DNA from: Impatiens glandulifera
Lineage: Eukaryota > Streptophyta > Magnoliopsida > Ericales > Balsaminaceae
Assembly: GCF_907164915.1 (NCBI RefSeq)
Contig: NC_061863.1
Coordinates: 38,165,382-38,229,381, forward strand
DNA: 64,000 nt
Reading direction: 5' to 3'
A program made the translations under genes and the position numbers. The first letter of the stretch is position 1. Each line of letters starts with the position of its first letter. The notes beneath the pieces were generated by a model, which searched no databases, was not told where the DNA came from, and saw only the letters and a program-made list of their open reading frames with translations. This document shows, in pieces, positions 44,301-56,559 of this stretch.

Positions 44301-47300
44301 ATTGAAGAACACTCCTTAGACCTTATTCAAGCTTTTGAGATGCCTAAATCCAAGCTTTATAGTTTTAAACAAAAAATTCGAAATATTTGAAGCATTAAGT
44401 TTTAATCGAAGATTTTTTTATTTCTTTTGATTCATGGTTAGAGATGTTATCTCTTGCCTTCGGAATGATTGAGGGAACTATCTATAGCATGCCTAAGTAG
44501 GTGGAGGCTTCAAGTGGATCAAATTATCCAAAAGCAATTATTGGCGTTTTGGTTGTTCTTGAGCCAACTTGACAAAATAGAGATGAGTCATCCTTATTGA
44601 AGTAGTAGAAATGATCACCGAAGTAGGATAGTCATTTCATCTTTTGAATCATCCGATTTAGTTGTTTGTGGAGAAAGTTCCACTTTTAGAAAATAAAAGG
44701 ATGAGACACAATCCTCATGTTTGCGGCAACGCCTTGAAGATGATGGTGGCAGTTGAAACAATGTCGTTTCATGCGCTTTAGCGCGTTCCGTCAACGGCCC
44801 ATCCAACGTCATTGACGCTTGAGCGATCCGTTAGTGATACGGCTAACAAGCGTGAGTCCATCATCTACTTCTCGGGTGCGCGCGTCTCTAGCGATACGGG
44901 AACTTCATGGGTGTTGGATGAAAATCCAGCTTCCATCCAAAGGCTCTAGTTTCGGCTATAACAGGATTTTTGTAATTCGAATACACCCGATTACAGATTT
45001 AATTTTTATTTATAACCGTAAGGGTTTGTTTGAAAATTATTTTTCTTTCACCCTTTTGGCTTTATTTTTTATCTTTTTTAAATAGACAAAATATTAAAAT
45101 AAATATAACAAATTAATTTGTCAAGTTTTATTTATTTTATTTTATTTTGAATATTTTAGGGTTAAATAAATAATTTTAAGGGATGAAATGAGCGTATCTC
45201 ATTCTAAATTATTTATTTTAATAACTTTATTTTTTTATAAAACTATTTTAAGAGAAATGAGTACAATATTTATACCAAATAATTTTATTTTGGCCATTTT
45301 TCCTTAATTAAATAGGCATTAATTATCACAATAATTAATCAAATTAATTATTTTAATTAGGTTTTGGCCTTTGGGGTTAATTATTTAGATTTTATTTATT
45401 CAAAAATAAATCAAAATAATTATTTTAATTTTATAAATTGGTGTGTAGATTTTTAGTGATTACATTAATTAATCAGCCCTAGACATTCGGCCTAGTTAAA
45501 TTTTAACCACAAATTTCCAAATTCGAATTATTTTTTTAGAATTCGTCCAATTTTTGATATAAAGTTTCCATTTCCAACTTTTGGAAAATTTCTTAGTGTT
45601 TGTTTGGATTCTTTTTATGCCAAACAACTTTATTCTTTCAATTGGAGCTTATAAACAATTTTATAAAAACATCAAAAATTCTGGGATGGTCAATATTATT
45701 TTCAAAAAAAAAAAATTCATAATATTTTGGGCCCGTTTGAAAAACGATTTATTTTGGCATGTTCATTTCGGGAGCTCCATACCTGGAAAATTATGAAATT
45801 TTCGCAATATTTAATAAAAATATTTTTGACCTCCCTAAAAATTTTTGGAACACTTTTAATAAAAAAAACATGTTTTATTAGAATCATATCAGGTGTTCGT
45901 AACCCCGAAAATTCTGTAATAGAGAGTAAAGTGTTTCTATAAATATTTTCAACATGCACAAAAACTCTCGTTATTTTCCAACTCTTTTGGAAAAATTCTC
46001 GATTTTTATGTTGTGTACTTTGGGGATCCAATTTCCCCTACACGTTTCTTTAATCCACGTTCCCATGAACTAGTGAAGTCCTTCGTGTCTAAGGATTCAC
46101 GGTCTATCAACAAGCAAACATTCAAACAAATCAGCAAACGCGAGAGTTCACATTGAGATTCACATGTGTGCCTAAAGAGCGCATTCGATGATCCATTTCA
46201 TCTTTTTTAAGTTTAGGAAAATCTAAAGAGAGTCCAGAATCACCTTTGACTAAACATAGAATATCTTATTAGATAAACTTAAGACATGAAAAATAGACAT
46301 TCAAAAATTATAATGGTTTGATGCCAACTCGTTAATGGAATCTAATGAAGAGTGAGGAGTACTCTTTTAGATTGATGTCAACCTATTATTTGAATAAATA
46401 ATTTATATAAATTGTCCAAGAGTTTATAGTAGACACCATATTTTGATGACACGTGATACACATAGATGGTGTCCTTTTTCACGTTTGACCAAGAACCGAA
46501 CTTTAATCATTATCTTTTTTATTTGCTTTTGAGAACGAATAACATTTTCTTCTCGCAATTTTTTAAAGAAAAAATTGGGTGGAAAATCTAAAAAGTTAAT
46601 GTTCGTCTATTAATAACATTAACCATATTTTCGGTTACTCACCTCACTTTAGACGAGACGACTTCCAAAAAAGTTGTTCTCTCATTAAATTTTACGATAT
46701 TTGAGAGGATTGTAAGCCACCAGATTTAATAAAATAAGTACGAAGTTAAACTTTTATTTAGTCTACCATTTTGATTCTTCATCCCACTTTGGATTCGAGA
46801 GAAATATGAGTTATGTGGTGAAAACTATTAGAGTAAAAAAAATGTTTTAAAATGTCAATCATTTTTTACGTTATATTTACCAACCTCGGTCAAAGACAAT
46901 TTTTACTACCTATATAAATATCATGTAGATACTGACACCATTTGATTAGGTTCACTCATTTATATGAATCTTTTGAGTCACCTTGCCAAAGAAATACAAG
47001 ATTGTTTAATCTTCATTATTGGAATTTTAAAATTTTCAAACATTTATATAATTTAATATCCAAATTCTCATTTAGTTTTTTTATTTTGTTATTGTTATTT
47101 TGTAAATTAATATTTTATATGTAACTCTTCATTTAAATTAATGACAATTAATTTATTTTTAAAAATAAATAAATAAATTATGTCTCTCATTTACCACTAA
47201 CCTAAAGATAATAATTAAAAAGATATAAAAATACATATATATATAATTATGTAAATTGTCGTTTTTTATTATCTAAATTAACAATCGAACCATCTAGACT

Positions 47301-47933
47301 CTATACAGAAAATTACGAATAGCCCCAACAAAACTCGGTTTAATCGGTTAATAATTGTTCTGGTTGATCTTTTAGCTCACTTAAAATCATAAGCTCATTA
47401 TAAGTCTTACTCAATCATTTTTTAAAAACATTCATATTTCTCAATATTTTTAAATTTGAAAAAGAATAAAATTGAAAATTAATCAAAATGATTGGTTGTT
47501 TATGTAAATAATTCGAGTTGATAAGATTTATATAATTATTAAAAATTTAAATTTATTGAAAATTTTAGGAAAACAAAATATATTTCAATAATTGTATGAA
47601 TGTAAAAATGTTGTTAGAAAGAAATTTGAATAATACATAAAATACTAATATCCTTCTTAAATAATAATGTGTTTTCTAATAGCCAGGGTATGTCTAGCTA
47701 TAAAATAGTATTAACCGTTTTAAAAAAAAAATAATATTATTATTTGATAATTCAAAATATATACTACTAAAATGGGGCTCAATAAAAAAATGTATAATAA
47801 TAATAATACCAATTTAAAATAACTTAGATAAGAAAAAAAATTATTATCAATAAAATAAAGATGATTAATACTAAGTTAAGGTGTTGCAGTAATGCATAAG
47901 TGTCGTAGTAATACATGGATAAAATGCAAAACG
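44301..47933. other. Anonymous AT-rich DNA
   Basis: No protein resemblance was found in either strand. A GC-richer patch at 44700-44900 (GCGCTTTAGCGCG, GTGCGCGCG) stands out from the AT-rich surroundings. The stretch 44930-46060 could be an old LTR but I found no partner. Immediately next to the F-box stop codon, AAGGTGTTGCAGTAATGCAT occurs twice (about 47879 and 47936), a 57-bp tandem duplication. Confidence 0.45.
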
Positions 47934-49073
47934 CTAAGGTGTTGCAGTAATGCATGGATAAAATGTGATTCTATGTTTAATCCTTTGATGCGCCATTCCT
48001 CGGGGAAGTAAAGATCTTGGAGCTTTAAACCATTCTTTCTTCAAAACATCATAGGTAACTAACATGAACATTTTTTCTGAAATAAAGTACAAAAAGATCA
48101 TATCTTTGTTACCTACACAATTCATGTTTGCGCCCTTCTGAAACAATTTCAAGCTCAACTCACGTGGCATTTTGTCGAAGTCCTTCCATAATAATGTTGT
48201 TTTTTCTAACTCCCAAATGCAAATAGAAACACGTGATTTTATCATCACACAAACAAGCATGATTCGTCCCCCACATTCAATGAGAATTCGGCCAGCAATC
48301 CTAACATGCAGATTCGGGACAAAGAAACGATTCCAAATCCCGGACAACATATTGTAGCAGACCATACCGTTTGGATACGAACACATAAAGTAAAGACAAC
48401 CATCCACAAAGATAGCTTGCGAGCGCAAGTTCAAAATCAATGGCAACCTTATGCTCGTTGGAATGACTTTTGATTCATACCATTTATTCTTGATGGAGTC
48501 AAAAATTTCGTACTGGCCATTGTAACCTAGGAACAGGATTTTATAGCCCTCAATCATGGATTTTCCATTCATCCACATTCCAATGGCTAGTTGAGACAAA
48601 TGCATGTTTGAACAAGCTGGAAGCTCCTTGAATGTCTGAGTAAGCGGGTTACCCACGAATAAACGTGTATGTTTAATATTGACAAAACAAATAATACCAC
48701 CAACACAAGCTATAGGGTAGATAACCAAATTCTCTAAAAAAGAATGAATTTTTTGATGGTGCCATTTATTCGAGGAGGGGTCGTAAATGGCTGCGGTGTT
48801 TACATTGTCGTGGGTGATGGTGTAGAACCATGGTTGGGAAATGGGAATTTGAGCATATTGGTCTCGAAAGGAATGAGAAGTCAACATGGAGTTCCACCTT
48901 CTACTAACAGAAAGGAAACGAAAGAAGGTAGATATTGGGAGTCTTGCTCCAACGACTTCAAAGAGGTCTTCCGGGAAATTTCCCCATACCTTAGGTGACA
49001 TTTCATTAGACAAACATATGATCAACTTATTTGTATGACTTTTCCTACGAGAAGTTTCCCCGGATTCCATCAT
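47934..49073 (-). CDS. F-box protein similar to Arabidopsis At5g15710
   Basis: 379 residues, uninterrupted. The F-box is at residues 29-72 (VWGNFPEDLFEVVGARLP..FFRFLSVSRRWNSML). The remainder matches the plant F-box/kelch-type family: PWFYTITHDNVN, YDPSSNKWHH, FVGNPLTQTFKELP, GYKILFLGYNGQYEIFDS, CIWELEKTTLLWKDFDKMP, MNCVGNKDMIFLY and a PRG motif near the end. F-box proteins bring substrates to SCF ubiquitin ligases through SKP1. The substrate here is unknown. From memory the closest named relative is the Arabidopsis protein At5g15710. The N-terminal 25 residues are extra and the second Met codon (M2) is an equal candidate start. This is the only convincing host gene in the window. Confidence 0.88.
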   Translation of the reverse strand: MMESGETSRRKSHTNKLIICLSNEMSPKVWGNFPEDLFEVVGARLPISTFFRFLSVSRRWNSMLTSHSFRDQYAQIPISQPWFYTITHDNVNTAAIYDPSSNKWHHQKIHSFLENLVIYPIACVGGIICFVNIKHTRLFVGNPLTQTFKELPACSNMHLSQLAIGMWMNGKSMIEGYKILFLGYNGQYEIFDSIKNKWYESKVIPTSIRLPLILNLRSQAIFVDGCLYFMCSYPNGMVCYNMLSGIWNRFFVPNLHVRIAGRILIECGGRIMLVCVMIKSRVSICIWELEKTTLLWKDFDKMPRELSLKLFQKGANMNCVGNKDMIFLYFISEKMFMLVTYDVLKKEWFKAPRSLLPRGMAHQRIKHRITFYPCITATP

Positions 49074-49135
49074 TTTAAATGATAATACTTTCGATTCTTC
49101 AATATGAAGCTCAATTATTGACCATAATCATTAAT

Positions 49136-50025
49136 CTACAATATCCCAAAAAATAAATGAATCAAAATTTGACAATGTAAGAAGAGATAGAATAGAACCT
49201 CAAAAAACAATATTGATTTATAAGATTTATAGATCTAATTTTGAACGTCTTAAGTTCCATAAGTTCCAGTAAATTAACTGTAACAGATTTTTGCTAAATT
49301 AAAAATATACATTAACTCTAATTCTTTATTTAAACAAGTATGAAAATTAAAATTGAACCGTCAAATTCTAATACTAATTTTACCCTAAAGAAACATAGTT
49401 TTACATTAAAAATAGGATAATAAGATGTCTTTACAATACTATGATAGAAAATATTATATATTTTCAAACACTAAGAAGGAATATATTATTAAGACTAGAG
49501 ATTATGACAAAATCGTTATACTCTACCTGCTTCCATTTGCATCAACCAAAATCATGGGGTTGGAATCACTTAGATACTTAATATTAAGGGATCTTTCATT
49601 TCATTATGACAATACAGGTCTTTGCAATTTAATACCAAATATATAATATTCCAACATATCCATGTGTTTGGTCAATGACTAACACCTAACAATCAAAACA
49701 AATGCAGGTCTTCTCAAATACATACTTGTAGGAATTGAAAACCTAAATAACAAGATTTACTCTACCCAATATCCAACCATGAAGTTTATTACATTCTGTC
49801 TTTCTAAACCCTATCATATTATACATGATGCAAGATAGATTTATCAAAAAGGGCAAGGAATAATGAGTGAAGAGGGACATCGTGAGACCTAGCTAGTTTC
49901 AAATCGTTGGAGATGAGATTAAAATGTGTGGATTGAACATGCATAGTCAAAATATAGAGATAAGATTAAATCCACGGTTTGGACAGCCAAAGGAAGAAGA
50001 TAAGAACAAGCATAGAAAAAAGTAC
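49136..50025 (-). other. Probable 5' UTR intron of the F-box gene
   Basis: On the minus strand a donor GATAG/GTACTTTTTTC (intron starts at 50025) and an acceptor TTGGGATATTGTAG/ATTAATG (ends at 49136) bracket 890 bp of AT-rich sequence. The leader exon upstream is CT-rich and GC-richer, as in plant leaders. The exon after it is 62 bp of leader before the ATG at 49073. This is inferred from splice signals only. Confidence 0.5.
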
Positions 50026-50093
50026 CTATCCCTCAGTGGCGGCGGAATCGTCGAAGGATGAAGATGAAGAGAAGCAAAGGAAGCTTGGCCAGT

Positions 50094-50106
50094 GATATAA
50101 TATAGG
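50094..50106 (-). promoter_or_regulatory. Probable TATA box of the F-box gene
   Basis: CCTATATTATATC on the minus strand, followed about 30 bp on by CTTCCTTTGCTTCTCTTC, a plausible start region with pyrimidine patches. Confidence 0.45.
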
Positions 50107-50350
50107 TCATTTGTCTCTTCTCCCTCTGGATCAGTCCGCTCTCTACAAGTGTTTTTTCTACATTTTTAATTTTGTTTTTCTCATACATTACTAATTAATA
50201 AACACACACAAAGATAGCACCTTCAATTCCTTTTAACTAACATTTTTTTATTAGATTTGTTTCATAAATTCGTAAACTTTTTTTTATAATATTTTCAATT
50301 TCACAAATATTAAAAAATAAAAGTTAGAAATTAATATGATTAAAATTATG

Positions 50351-50415
50351 ATAATAATTATATTATATAATAATAATTATATTATATAATAATAATTATA
50401 TTATATAATAATAAT
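50351..50415. repeat. 19-bp AT-only tandem repeat
   Basis: Just over three copies of a 19-bp unit (AATAATTATATTATATAAT). Each unit contains an internal self-complementary ATTATAT core. Confidence 0.8.
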
Positions 50416-50785
50416 TTATATGTATTAATATACTAATTAATTTTAAAATGTATTTAATAATAAATGATAATATTAAAAAAACATATATCTCAAAAAAAAT
50501 ACATCAAACTAAAAACACAATTTTATAATTATTAAATTTAAGAACGTATACCCAACACAATACCAATTAAGATTTTGACTTCTTGAATAATAGAGAAAAA
50601 CTATTGAAATATAATAAAAATTGAATTTTTAATGTAGCTCACAACTTATCAAATAAATAAGTTAGATATTGAAAGTGTATAAAAAATAAAATAGATTTAA
50701 AACTAATGAGAGAATGGATTATTTTTCTCTACAAAAAGAAATATCACTTTCAATACATTTACATTAATAAAAATCAAAACATATT

Positions 50786-50788
<3 letters not shown>

Positions 50789-50826
<38 letters not shown>
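50789..50826. repeat. TA microsatellite
   Basis: About 18 TA units without interruption. Confidence 0.9.
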
Positions 50827-50829
<3 letters not shown>

Positions 50830-50830
<1 letters not shown>

Positions 50831-51540
50831 TAACTTATTATTTCATTATCTATTATTACCAACATATTTTAACCCACATTTAAAACTATTAATTTTCCTT
50901 TTGAATCCAAACTCTAATGAATTTAAATTGTATCTCCCATGAGCCTAATATACATCATAATCCTAGTTAATATTTCCTTATTATCAATTTAACCTTGGAC
51001 TATTTTCAAATTTACAATCCAAATGTTATTACCCCTTTAACATCTAATTGAGATGCCAATCATATCCTATACATCATATATATAATTCTCCCTATTCATA
51101 TTTATTAGTGTTAACAAAACATAAAAGTCATTGTGTTCTCCAATAAAAATTATTAAGTGATAAAATAATTAAGGATTTGTGATGAAGTACACTTCAATAA
51201 CAAGAATATTCAAAACATAAATACAAAAATTATAGGCCATACCAACATGAACGATGACCTTCATGTTAGCTTTGTCATGGTCATGGAAAAAGCCCCCAAC
51301 ACAATTCTACATTCTACATGTTGCCTCGTACCTAAAATATACACAAACATTTAATGTTAATCAATACAAGGTACATCTTACATAATGAAAAAATAGTACA
51401 AAAATTATTTAAAAAAAAAAACAAACATTTAGCAAAAAATATTTATAACACTAAAAATTATCATATTTTTGTTGTACTATATTATATGGGATGGATTGAT
51501 GTGGTTCCTCTACGCCTAAGACACCAGAATATCGAACCAT
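50830..51540. other. AT-rich spacer
   Basis: No coding or structural signal recognised. Confidence 0.45.
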
Positions 51541-51661
51541 GAACGAAGAAAGGCATGAGAGAAAAGCATATTGTCTAGTGATTGGGAGGCCCCAATTCTT
51601 GACTGGAGGGGACACCAAAGGCCTCTACCCTTCCATCCGATAGAGAGGGAGGGCAGAGCTT
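51541..51661 (+). other. Left part of the organelle-derived insert
   Basis: GC-richer than its surroundings, with GGGAGGCCCCAATTC, GGAGGGGACACCAAAGGCC and AGAGAGGGAGGGCAGAGC. It looks organellar, possibly mitochondrial, and leads directly into the psaA fragment. I cannot assign a gene. Confidence 0.4.
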
Positions 51662-51830
51662 TTGGTATTTCATTTCAGCGGACGTGGTTATTGGCATGAA
51701 CATATTGAATCCATCATTTGGGCTCATAATAAATTAAAAGTTGCTCATTCTACTCAGCCTAGAGCCTTAAGAATTGTACAAGGACGTGCTGTAGGAAGTA
51801 ACCCATTACCTTCTGGGTGGAATTGCCTGA
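51662..51830 (+). pseudogene. psaA: psaA 3' fragment (photosystem I P700 apoprotein A1)
   Basis: [37 protein letters not shown] matches the C-terminal end of plastid PsaA. A frameshift after QGRAVG and loss of the last residues follow. It encodes the tail of a photosystem I reaction centre protein in plastids and is only a fragment here. Confidence 0.85.
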
Positions 51831-51921
51831 GAGATTCAACAACTAAAAGAAAGATCAATTTTTTGGGATCCTTCCTTTTTTCAAATGAAACGAACAGAGA
51901 TAGAAATAGAATCAGACCTAT

Positions 51922-52068
51922 AACCTGAGCTCGGAGAAGGAAGAGATAAGAGGGCCCTATGGAGAATGTGATCAGAAATCCATAATAGAGTCCGACCACA
52001 ACAATCGAATTGATTATCTTCATGCATAAGGATACTAGATTACCTAGTAGAAAAGATTTAAAAATCAT
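51922..52068 (-). pseudogene. ycf1: ycf1 (TIC214) 5' fragment
   Basis: On the minus strand 49 residues starting [10 protein letters not shown] and containing VVGLYYGFL and [15 protein letters not shown] match the N-terminus of plastid Ycf1, an inner-envelope protein import component. The sequence then continues in unrelated residues, so the fragment is joined to something else at about 51921. The original ATG is retained. Confidence 0.88.
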
Positions 52069-52134
52069 CCAAAACCCCCCTTTTTCTTTTCTATCGCAAT
52101 TTATGGATTATTATAAGATGATTTTTGAACTTTC

Positions 52135-52345
52135 CATATAAAGAGATTTTTGGATATCAAACGGACCTCCCCAGAAGGTAATTTTAATGTTGCCAATTTC
52201 CCCTCTTTTGCAATCAGTTTCGTTACCGCACCCGCTGCTTTAGCTAATTATCCACCCTTTCCAAGTGTGATTTCTATGTTATGTATGGCCATGCCTAAGG
52301 GCATATCGGTTGAAGTAGATTCTTCTCTTTGATCAATCAAAACCC
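52135..52345 (-). pseudogene. rpl2: rpl2 fragment (plastid ribosomal protein L2)
   Basis: On the minus strand [20 protein letters not shown], then [34 protein letters not shown], is unmistakable L2 sequence. It is truncated at both ends. Confidence 0.88.
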
Positions 52346-52349
52346 CTTC

Positions 52350-52560
52350 CCAAAATCATACCTAATGGAGAGATAGTTGGAGAGGTCACAAAACCCTATA
52401 CTTTTCATTACAAAATCAACAAACCGAAAAAAGATGGATTATTTTGTGAAAGAATTTTTGGGCCTATAAAAAGTGGAATTTGTGCTCGTGGAAATTATTG
52501 AGTAATCGGAGATGTAAAAGAAGACCCAAAATTTTGTGAACAATGTGGCTTGTTCGAGCA
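52350..52560 (+). pseudogene. rpoC1: rpoC1 fragment (plastid RNA polymerase beta-prime subunit)
   Basis: On the plus strand [18 protein letters not shown], then [17 protein letters not shown], an in-frame TGA in GNY-stop-VIGD, and EDPKFCEQCG. It is the N-terminal part of RpoC1, including its cysteine-rich zinc site. It abuts the rpl2 fragment in opposite orientation. Confidence 0.88.
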
Positions 52561-52571
52561 AGTAGATAGAT

Positions 52572-53520
52572 GTTGGATTTTAGGAATGTTAATAGTGTTG
52601 TAATTAAGGTTACATCACTTTAATAAAGATGGTGGAAGGTGTTAATCAAATTTCTTTTATAACTTCAATTCTGGAATTAATATTAAAACATGTTTATTTC
52701 ACCTAATTAGAATGCACAAGTGGTTAATATTGAAGTCTATATTTTTGTCAAGTCTCTCAAGAAAGAGTGAATACTAATTACGAATTATTTTCAAGCAACT
52801 TTTATATATAACATAAATTTGAATAGATAATATTTAATGATTAGATACCATTAATGGATGAGAATATATCTAAGAATTTATACATGATGGGTTGTTGAGA
52901 CTTTTAATATGCACAAAAGGTGTCATAGCATTTAAAAGAATAGCAGTTTCTCATGTGAACAAAATACATGTCAAATCAAGGGTATAACATCCGGGTATAA
53001 CATCTTTTCAGGGGAAAATAATTTTTCCATCCCATTACCAAAAAGATAAGGCCATCCAATTACTGAAACTAAAAACATAAAATTAGACGAATTAGATAGG
53101 ACTAATAAACAATGACAATGAAAGGTTAGAACTCAAAAGTTCTATCTTAAAATGAAGACATTATTATAACATGTTTGTCACTGTACTTTCTACTTAAGTA
53201 GATTGGTGTTGGATTTTAGAAATGATAGTAGTGTTGTAATTAATCTCACTCCTTATGTGAAAATGATAAAGGACATTAATAAACTTATTTTTGGAGATAA
53301 ATTATTAGGTTCTATCTGAAATCTTAAGGTTATACTAATTATAAAAGAAACATACTTGGTTTAGAACCTTGTAGTGAATAATCTTTTAGGGTATTTTTTT
53401 AACCTATTCTCTAAAAAAAATAAAAACATATATATTTCATTTAATTGGAATGCAGAAGAGGTTAATACTGAAATCTAAATACTCGTCAAGATTCTCCAAA
53501 AAAATGCTAATTAAAAAGGT
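52572..53520. repeat. Pair of related repeats, possibly decayed LTRs
   Basis: TGTTGGATTTTAG.AATG.TA.TAGTGTTGTAATTAA occurs at 52572 and 53209. Further shared blocks follow, such as ATTTCA.CTAATT.GAATGCA.AAG.GGTTAATA.TGAA.TCTA near 52700 and 53435. The copies are in direct orientation about 640-740 bp apart and nothing coding lies between them. Confidence 0.45.
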
Positions 53521-53529
53521 TAAATAACG

Positions 53530-53700
53530 ACTATCTTTAGCGATTGGTTATAATATCAATCAGTGTAAAGATAATAATACCGATTGATTATAATATCAAT
53601 TGGTATAACCTAGAAAACCCGATGGAAACTACGCGGCAACTTTCACGCCCTTTTGTGGATGACTTATACCGATTGGTATTACAACAATCGGTATAGATCC
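53530..53700. repeat. Cluster of ACCGATTGGTAT motifs in both orientations
   Basis: Words like ACCGATTG.TAT appear at least six times, direct and inverted, including TATACCGATTGGTATT..AACAATCGGTATA near 53670. Such clusters are typical subterminal regions of CACTA-like DNA transposons. No terminus was found. Confidence 0.45.
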
Positions 53701-54309
53701 TAACATTAATATGAATAGCATGTATGTCCAATTTATCTCCAATGTGAATTACAATCTAAATCCGTTGATTCACAATTCAATCCTTATATCCAATGGTGCC
53801 AAGTATTTCCCATTAAGTTCACACATAAGTTGACACAGATTAAAGATTACGACTCGAATTGAATCCAAATCATATCGTTTTTTCAGACACATATCTCTTA
53901 TGTATTATCTATGTATCTATCTCATCCTCCTTACAATAAAATTCTAATATTTTTCTGAGTCTTCACTTCCTCTGTATCTCTCTTCCTACCTAAGAATCCC
54001 AAACTACTTTTGCAAGGCATCAACATCTTATAGAATAAATATTCAGCCGCATTTAATCAATGATAAAGTTTACTTGGAACAAACCGTAAAGTATGTGATC
54101 AACTGTGGTATTATCTATCATTGGTCAATCACCGAGAATAAATATTTCTTAATGTCCATCTATTCGTTTGTTCTAAAAAATATCAAACATTGATTCAATT
54201 TCACCTTATGTCCATCACCAAGAATGAATACGGCTTAAAATTATTAGACTACCAATAGATTCACAAGAAAAGGATGAAGTTTCCATTATTGAGGAAATTG
54301 AAAGCCATC
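53701..54309. other. Unassigned spacer
   Basis: I see no coding or repeat structure that I can support. Confidence 0.4.
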
Positions 54310-56336
54310 GAATTTTGATGCAGCCGACTGATTAAAAAACCAAACAATGACTAGGGTTATAGAATCACAAAAAATTAGGTATCCAACTATAATTGTAAAT
54401 TGAACCTTGTTGGGTGCGATTCTATCTCAGTCATTCGATCAATCTTGGGATTGTAGCATTACCCCCCTTCATTTCTCTGTCGTCCTCGACGAAGTGATAT
54501 TGGTCAGGTTTGACTTCATGTTAGCGACATCTATAGGCATTGAATGTTTATTTTTTAGTTTCTTTCCAAGTCTAGTCTTCTCTTTCTATCCATTCTTAGC
54601 TGATTAACAGTTTCTTTTGGTCTTCCCTACATTAAGAAATCTCGTTCACCCATAAAAAAAAAATTCATGATAGTTTATGCATCAATTTAGGGAATTTCTA
54701 CAATGAAAGAAGAAATCTCTTAGACATTCTTCAATTGTGATATATGGAAGACATTATGTATAATGGCATTATTTGAGAGAGAGTTTATAGAATAGTTTAT
54801 GGATCCAGAGCTGCATATATGGCAATAGTATATCACTAATGCACAATATTCGATTTCTAAAGTGAACTCGTTTATCTTTCTATCATTCAACTGTTTCATG
54901 CAATTATATATATTCTTTTTAGCAGGGAAGAAAGGAGTCGAGCTATAGAACCGTAGTCCTTCATAAACTTTCGATGTTATTTAGTCAATCCCAAAATTCC
55001 TTTCAATTATTTTACTAATTATGGAGTCGACCATTTACTCATGATCTCTAGATTCTCTAAGTTAGTAGTCATTCCACATTCATCCATATATGTTTGTTAA
55101 TCCTTAGCATCCATTGACCATTTCATTGACAACACATGAGTGGGCAATGTATTATGACTTATATATTTCATAATCTTGTTGTTTATAAAGTTGAAGATTC
55201 TACATCTATTAACCATGATCACCATGGGTAAGTTTCCAATCTTGCTGAGAATCTGAAGTGTTTGAAAATTTTTAGAACCGATCAATACATGTAAATAAAA
55301 TGTGGGATCTTCCTCTGCAATGGGTTGCCATGAAGGAGAATTGTCAAGAAGTGGTATTAGGGTGACTTCTTAGAAACTTGGTCATTAACTGAGACTATAA
55401 ATAACTTTGATTTACATATGTGGTTAGGTTCTCACCTCTCATCACAAGTGTAGTAGAGGTCTTTACTCCTTTTTTTATCCATTATAGTTGGGTTTAATTG
55501 CTTTATGTGGACATAGTTCACGTTAGAAGAAGACGCATAAGAGGGGCTTGGTCAGGTCGGTTTAACGCAGTAGTGGTGGTTCTGAAATATACATGTGGCC
55601 GCTGCTCAAAAGTGACTTGCATGTCACTTCTTAGACCTTGGTCATAGATATGGCCTCATTTAAGGACTCAAGAAACCGCAATATGACTACATTTACAATT
55701 TCTTCCCTCAATCTGAACAGGTAGTAGTCTATAATATATTCTCTACACATACTATACAATTTTTAGGAAATTATATGTATTGGAGATTTTTTCTTTGAAT
55801 GAACTAACATGTTTTAAGTGCATTAATTTTCTTATGGGGGTTTCATGTATAGAAGGACCAAACTATATTAAGTGTCCCTCTTGAACACGTTCCACATCAT
55901 TACTTTCATGTAGTTGCTTTGATGAATTTATGATTGAGATTTCCTAATTCAACGGACTATGAAATATTGAAGGGTTTCGAGGATAAGAAAAGAACACTGT
56001 TAGCGCATAATAGTTCAAGAGTTGTAAGATGAAGAATGAAGATTCATAAATTTAGTTGAGAGAAGCTAAATTTTCACAAAAAACTATTTATGCTCTTAAT
56101 TGGGTGAGTTCGTTTTATATACAGGTTTATATACAGACAAAACCCAGTAGAGAAATCAGTTACAACAGCTCAAGTTTGAGCATGAGGATAAGTTCAATAA
56201 TCTAGGGTTAGAGTTTCACAAAAGTAGGTTTGAAAAAAACAGAAATTCAAACATTCAGATATATAGGCCTAACTTGTGAATTGAACATTGTTGGGAACGA
56301 TTTAATCCCTGCCGCTCGATCAATCCTGGGATAGTA
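54310..56336 (-). mobile_element. Decayed Ty3/gypsy element, minus strand
   Basis: Two related end sequences (AACCTTGTTGGGTGCGATT..CGATCAATCTTGGGATTGTAGCA near 54410-54464, and AACATTGTTGGGAACGATT..CGATCAATCCTGGGATAGTAGCA near 56284-56336) suggest LTR copies. Between them the minus strand has gag-like residues near 55900-55700. A retropepsin-like section follows at 55285-55097 (IGNLPMVIMVNRCRIFNFINN), in which the catalytic Asp-Ser-Gly is lost. Just inside the left end is CCCCCCTTCATTTCTCTGTCGTCCTCGACGA, like the left boundary of the element at 22864. LTR start points are uncertain. Confidence 0.55.
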
Positions 56337-56559
56337 GCACATAACTATAAGGATTGAGCTATTTTGTTGGGTGTTTTTTCAAATGAAAGCAAAATCCAAC
56401 ACGAAATCTACCGTAGAAAACAACAACCGTGAGGGTTTTCTTGAGCCAACGTCATCTTTTCTATCTAGGCCATAAATTTAAAACTTGGGTCACAACCACC
56501 TAATTAGAGGCAGTGTGGTTAATAACAAATTGCAAATACTAATTTTTAACTCATTTAGG

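Noticed and set aside
44615..45085. Possible small genes on either strand
   Set aside because: Short, no motif, and located in anonymous DNA. The GC-rich patch is recorded as such.
51662..52560. Functional plastid genes
   Set aside because: All four are short fragments, with frameshifts or stops and wrong neighbours. They are transferred remnants.
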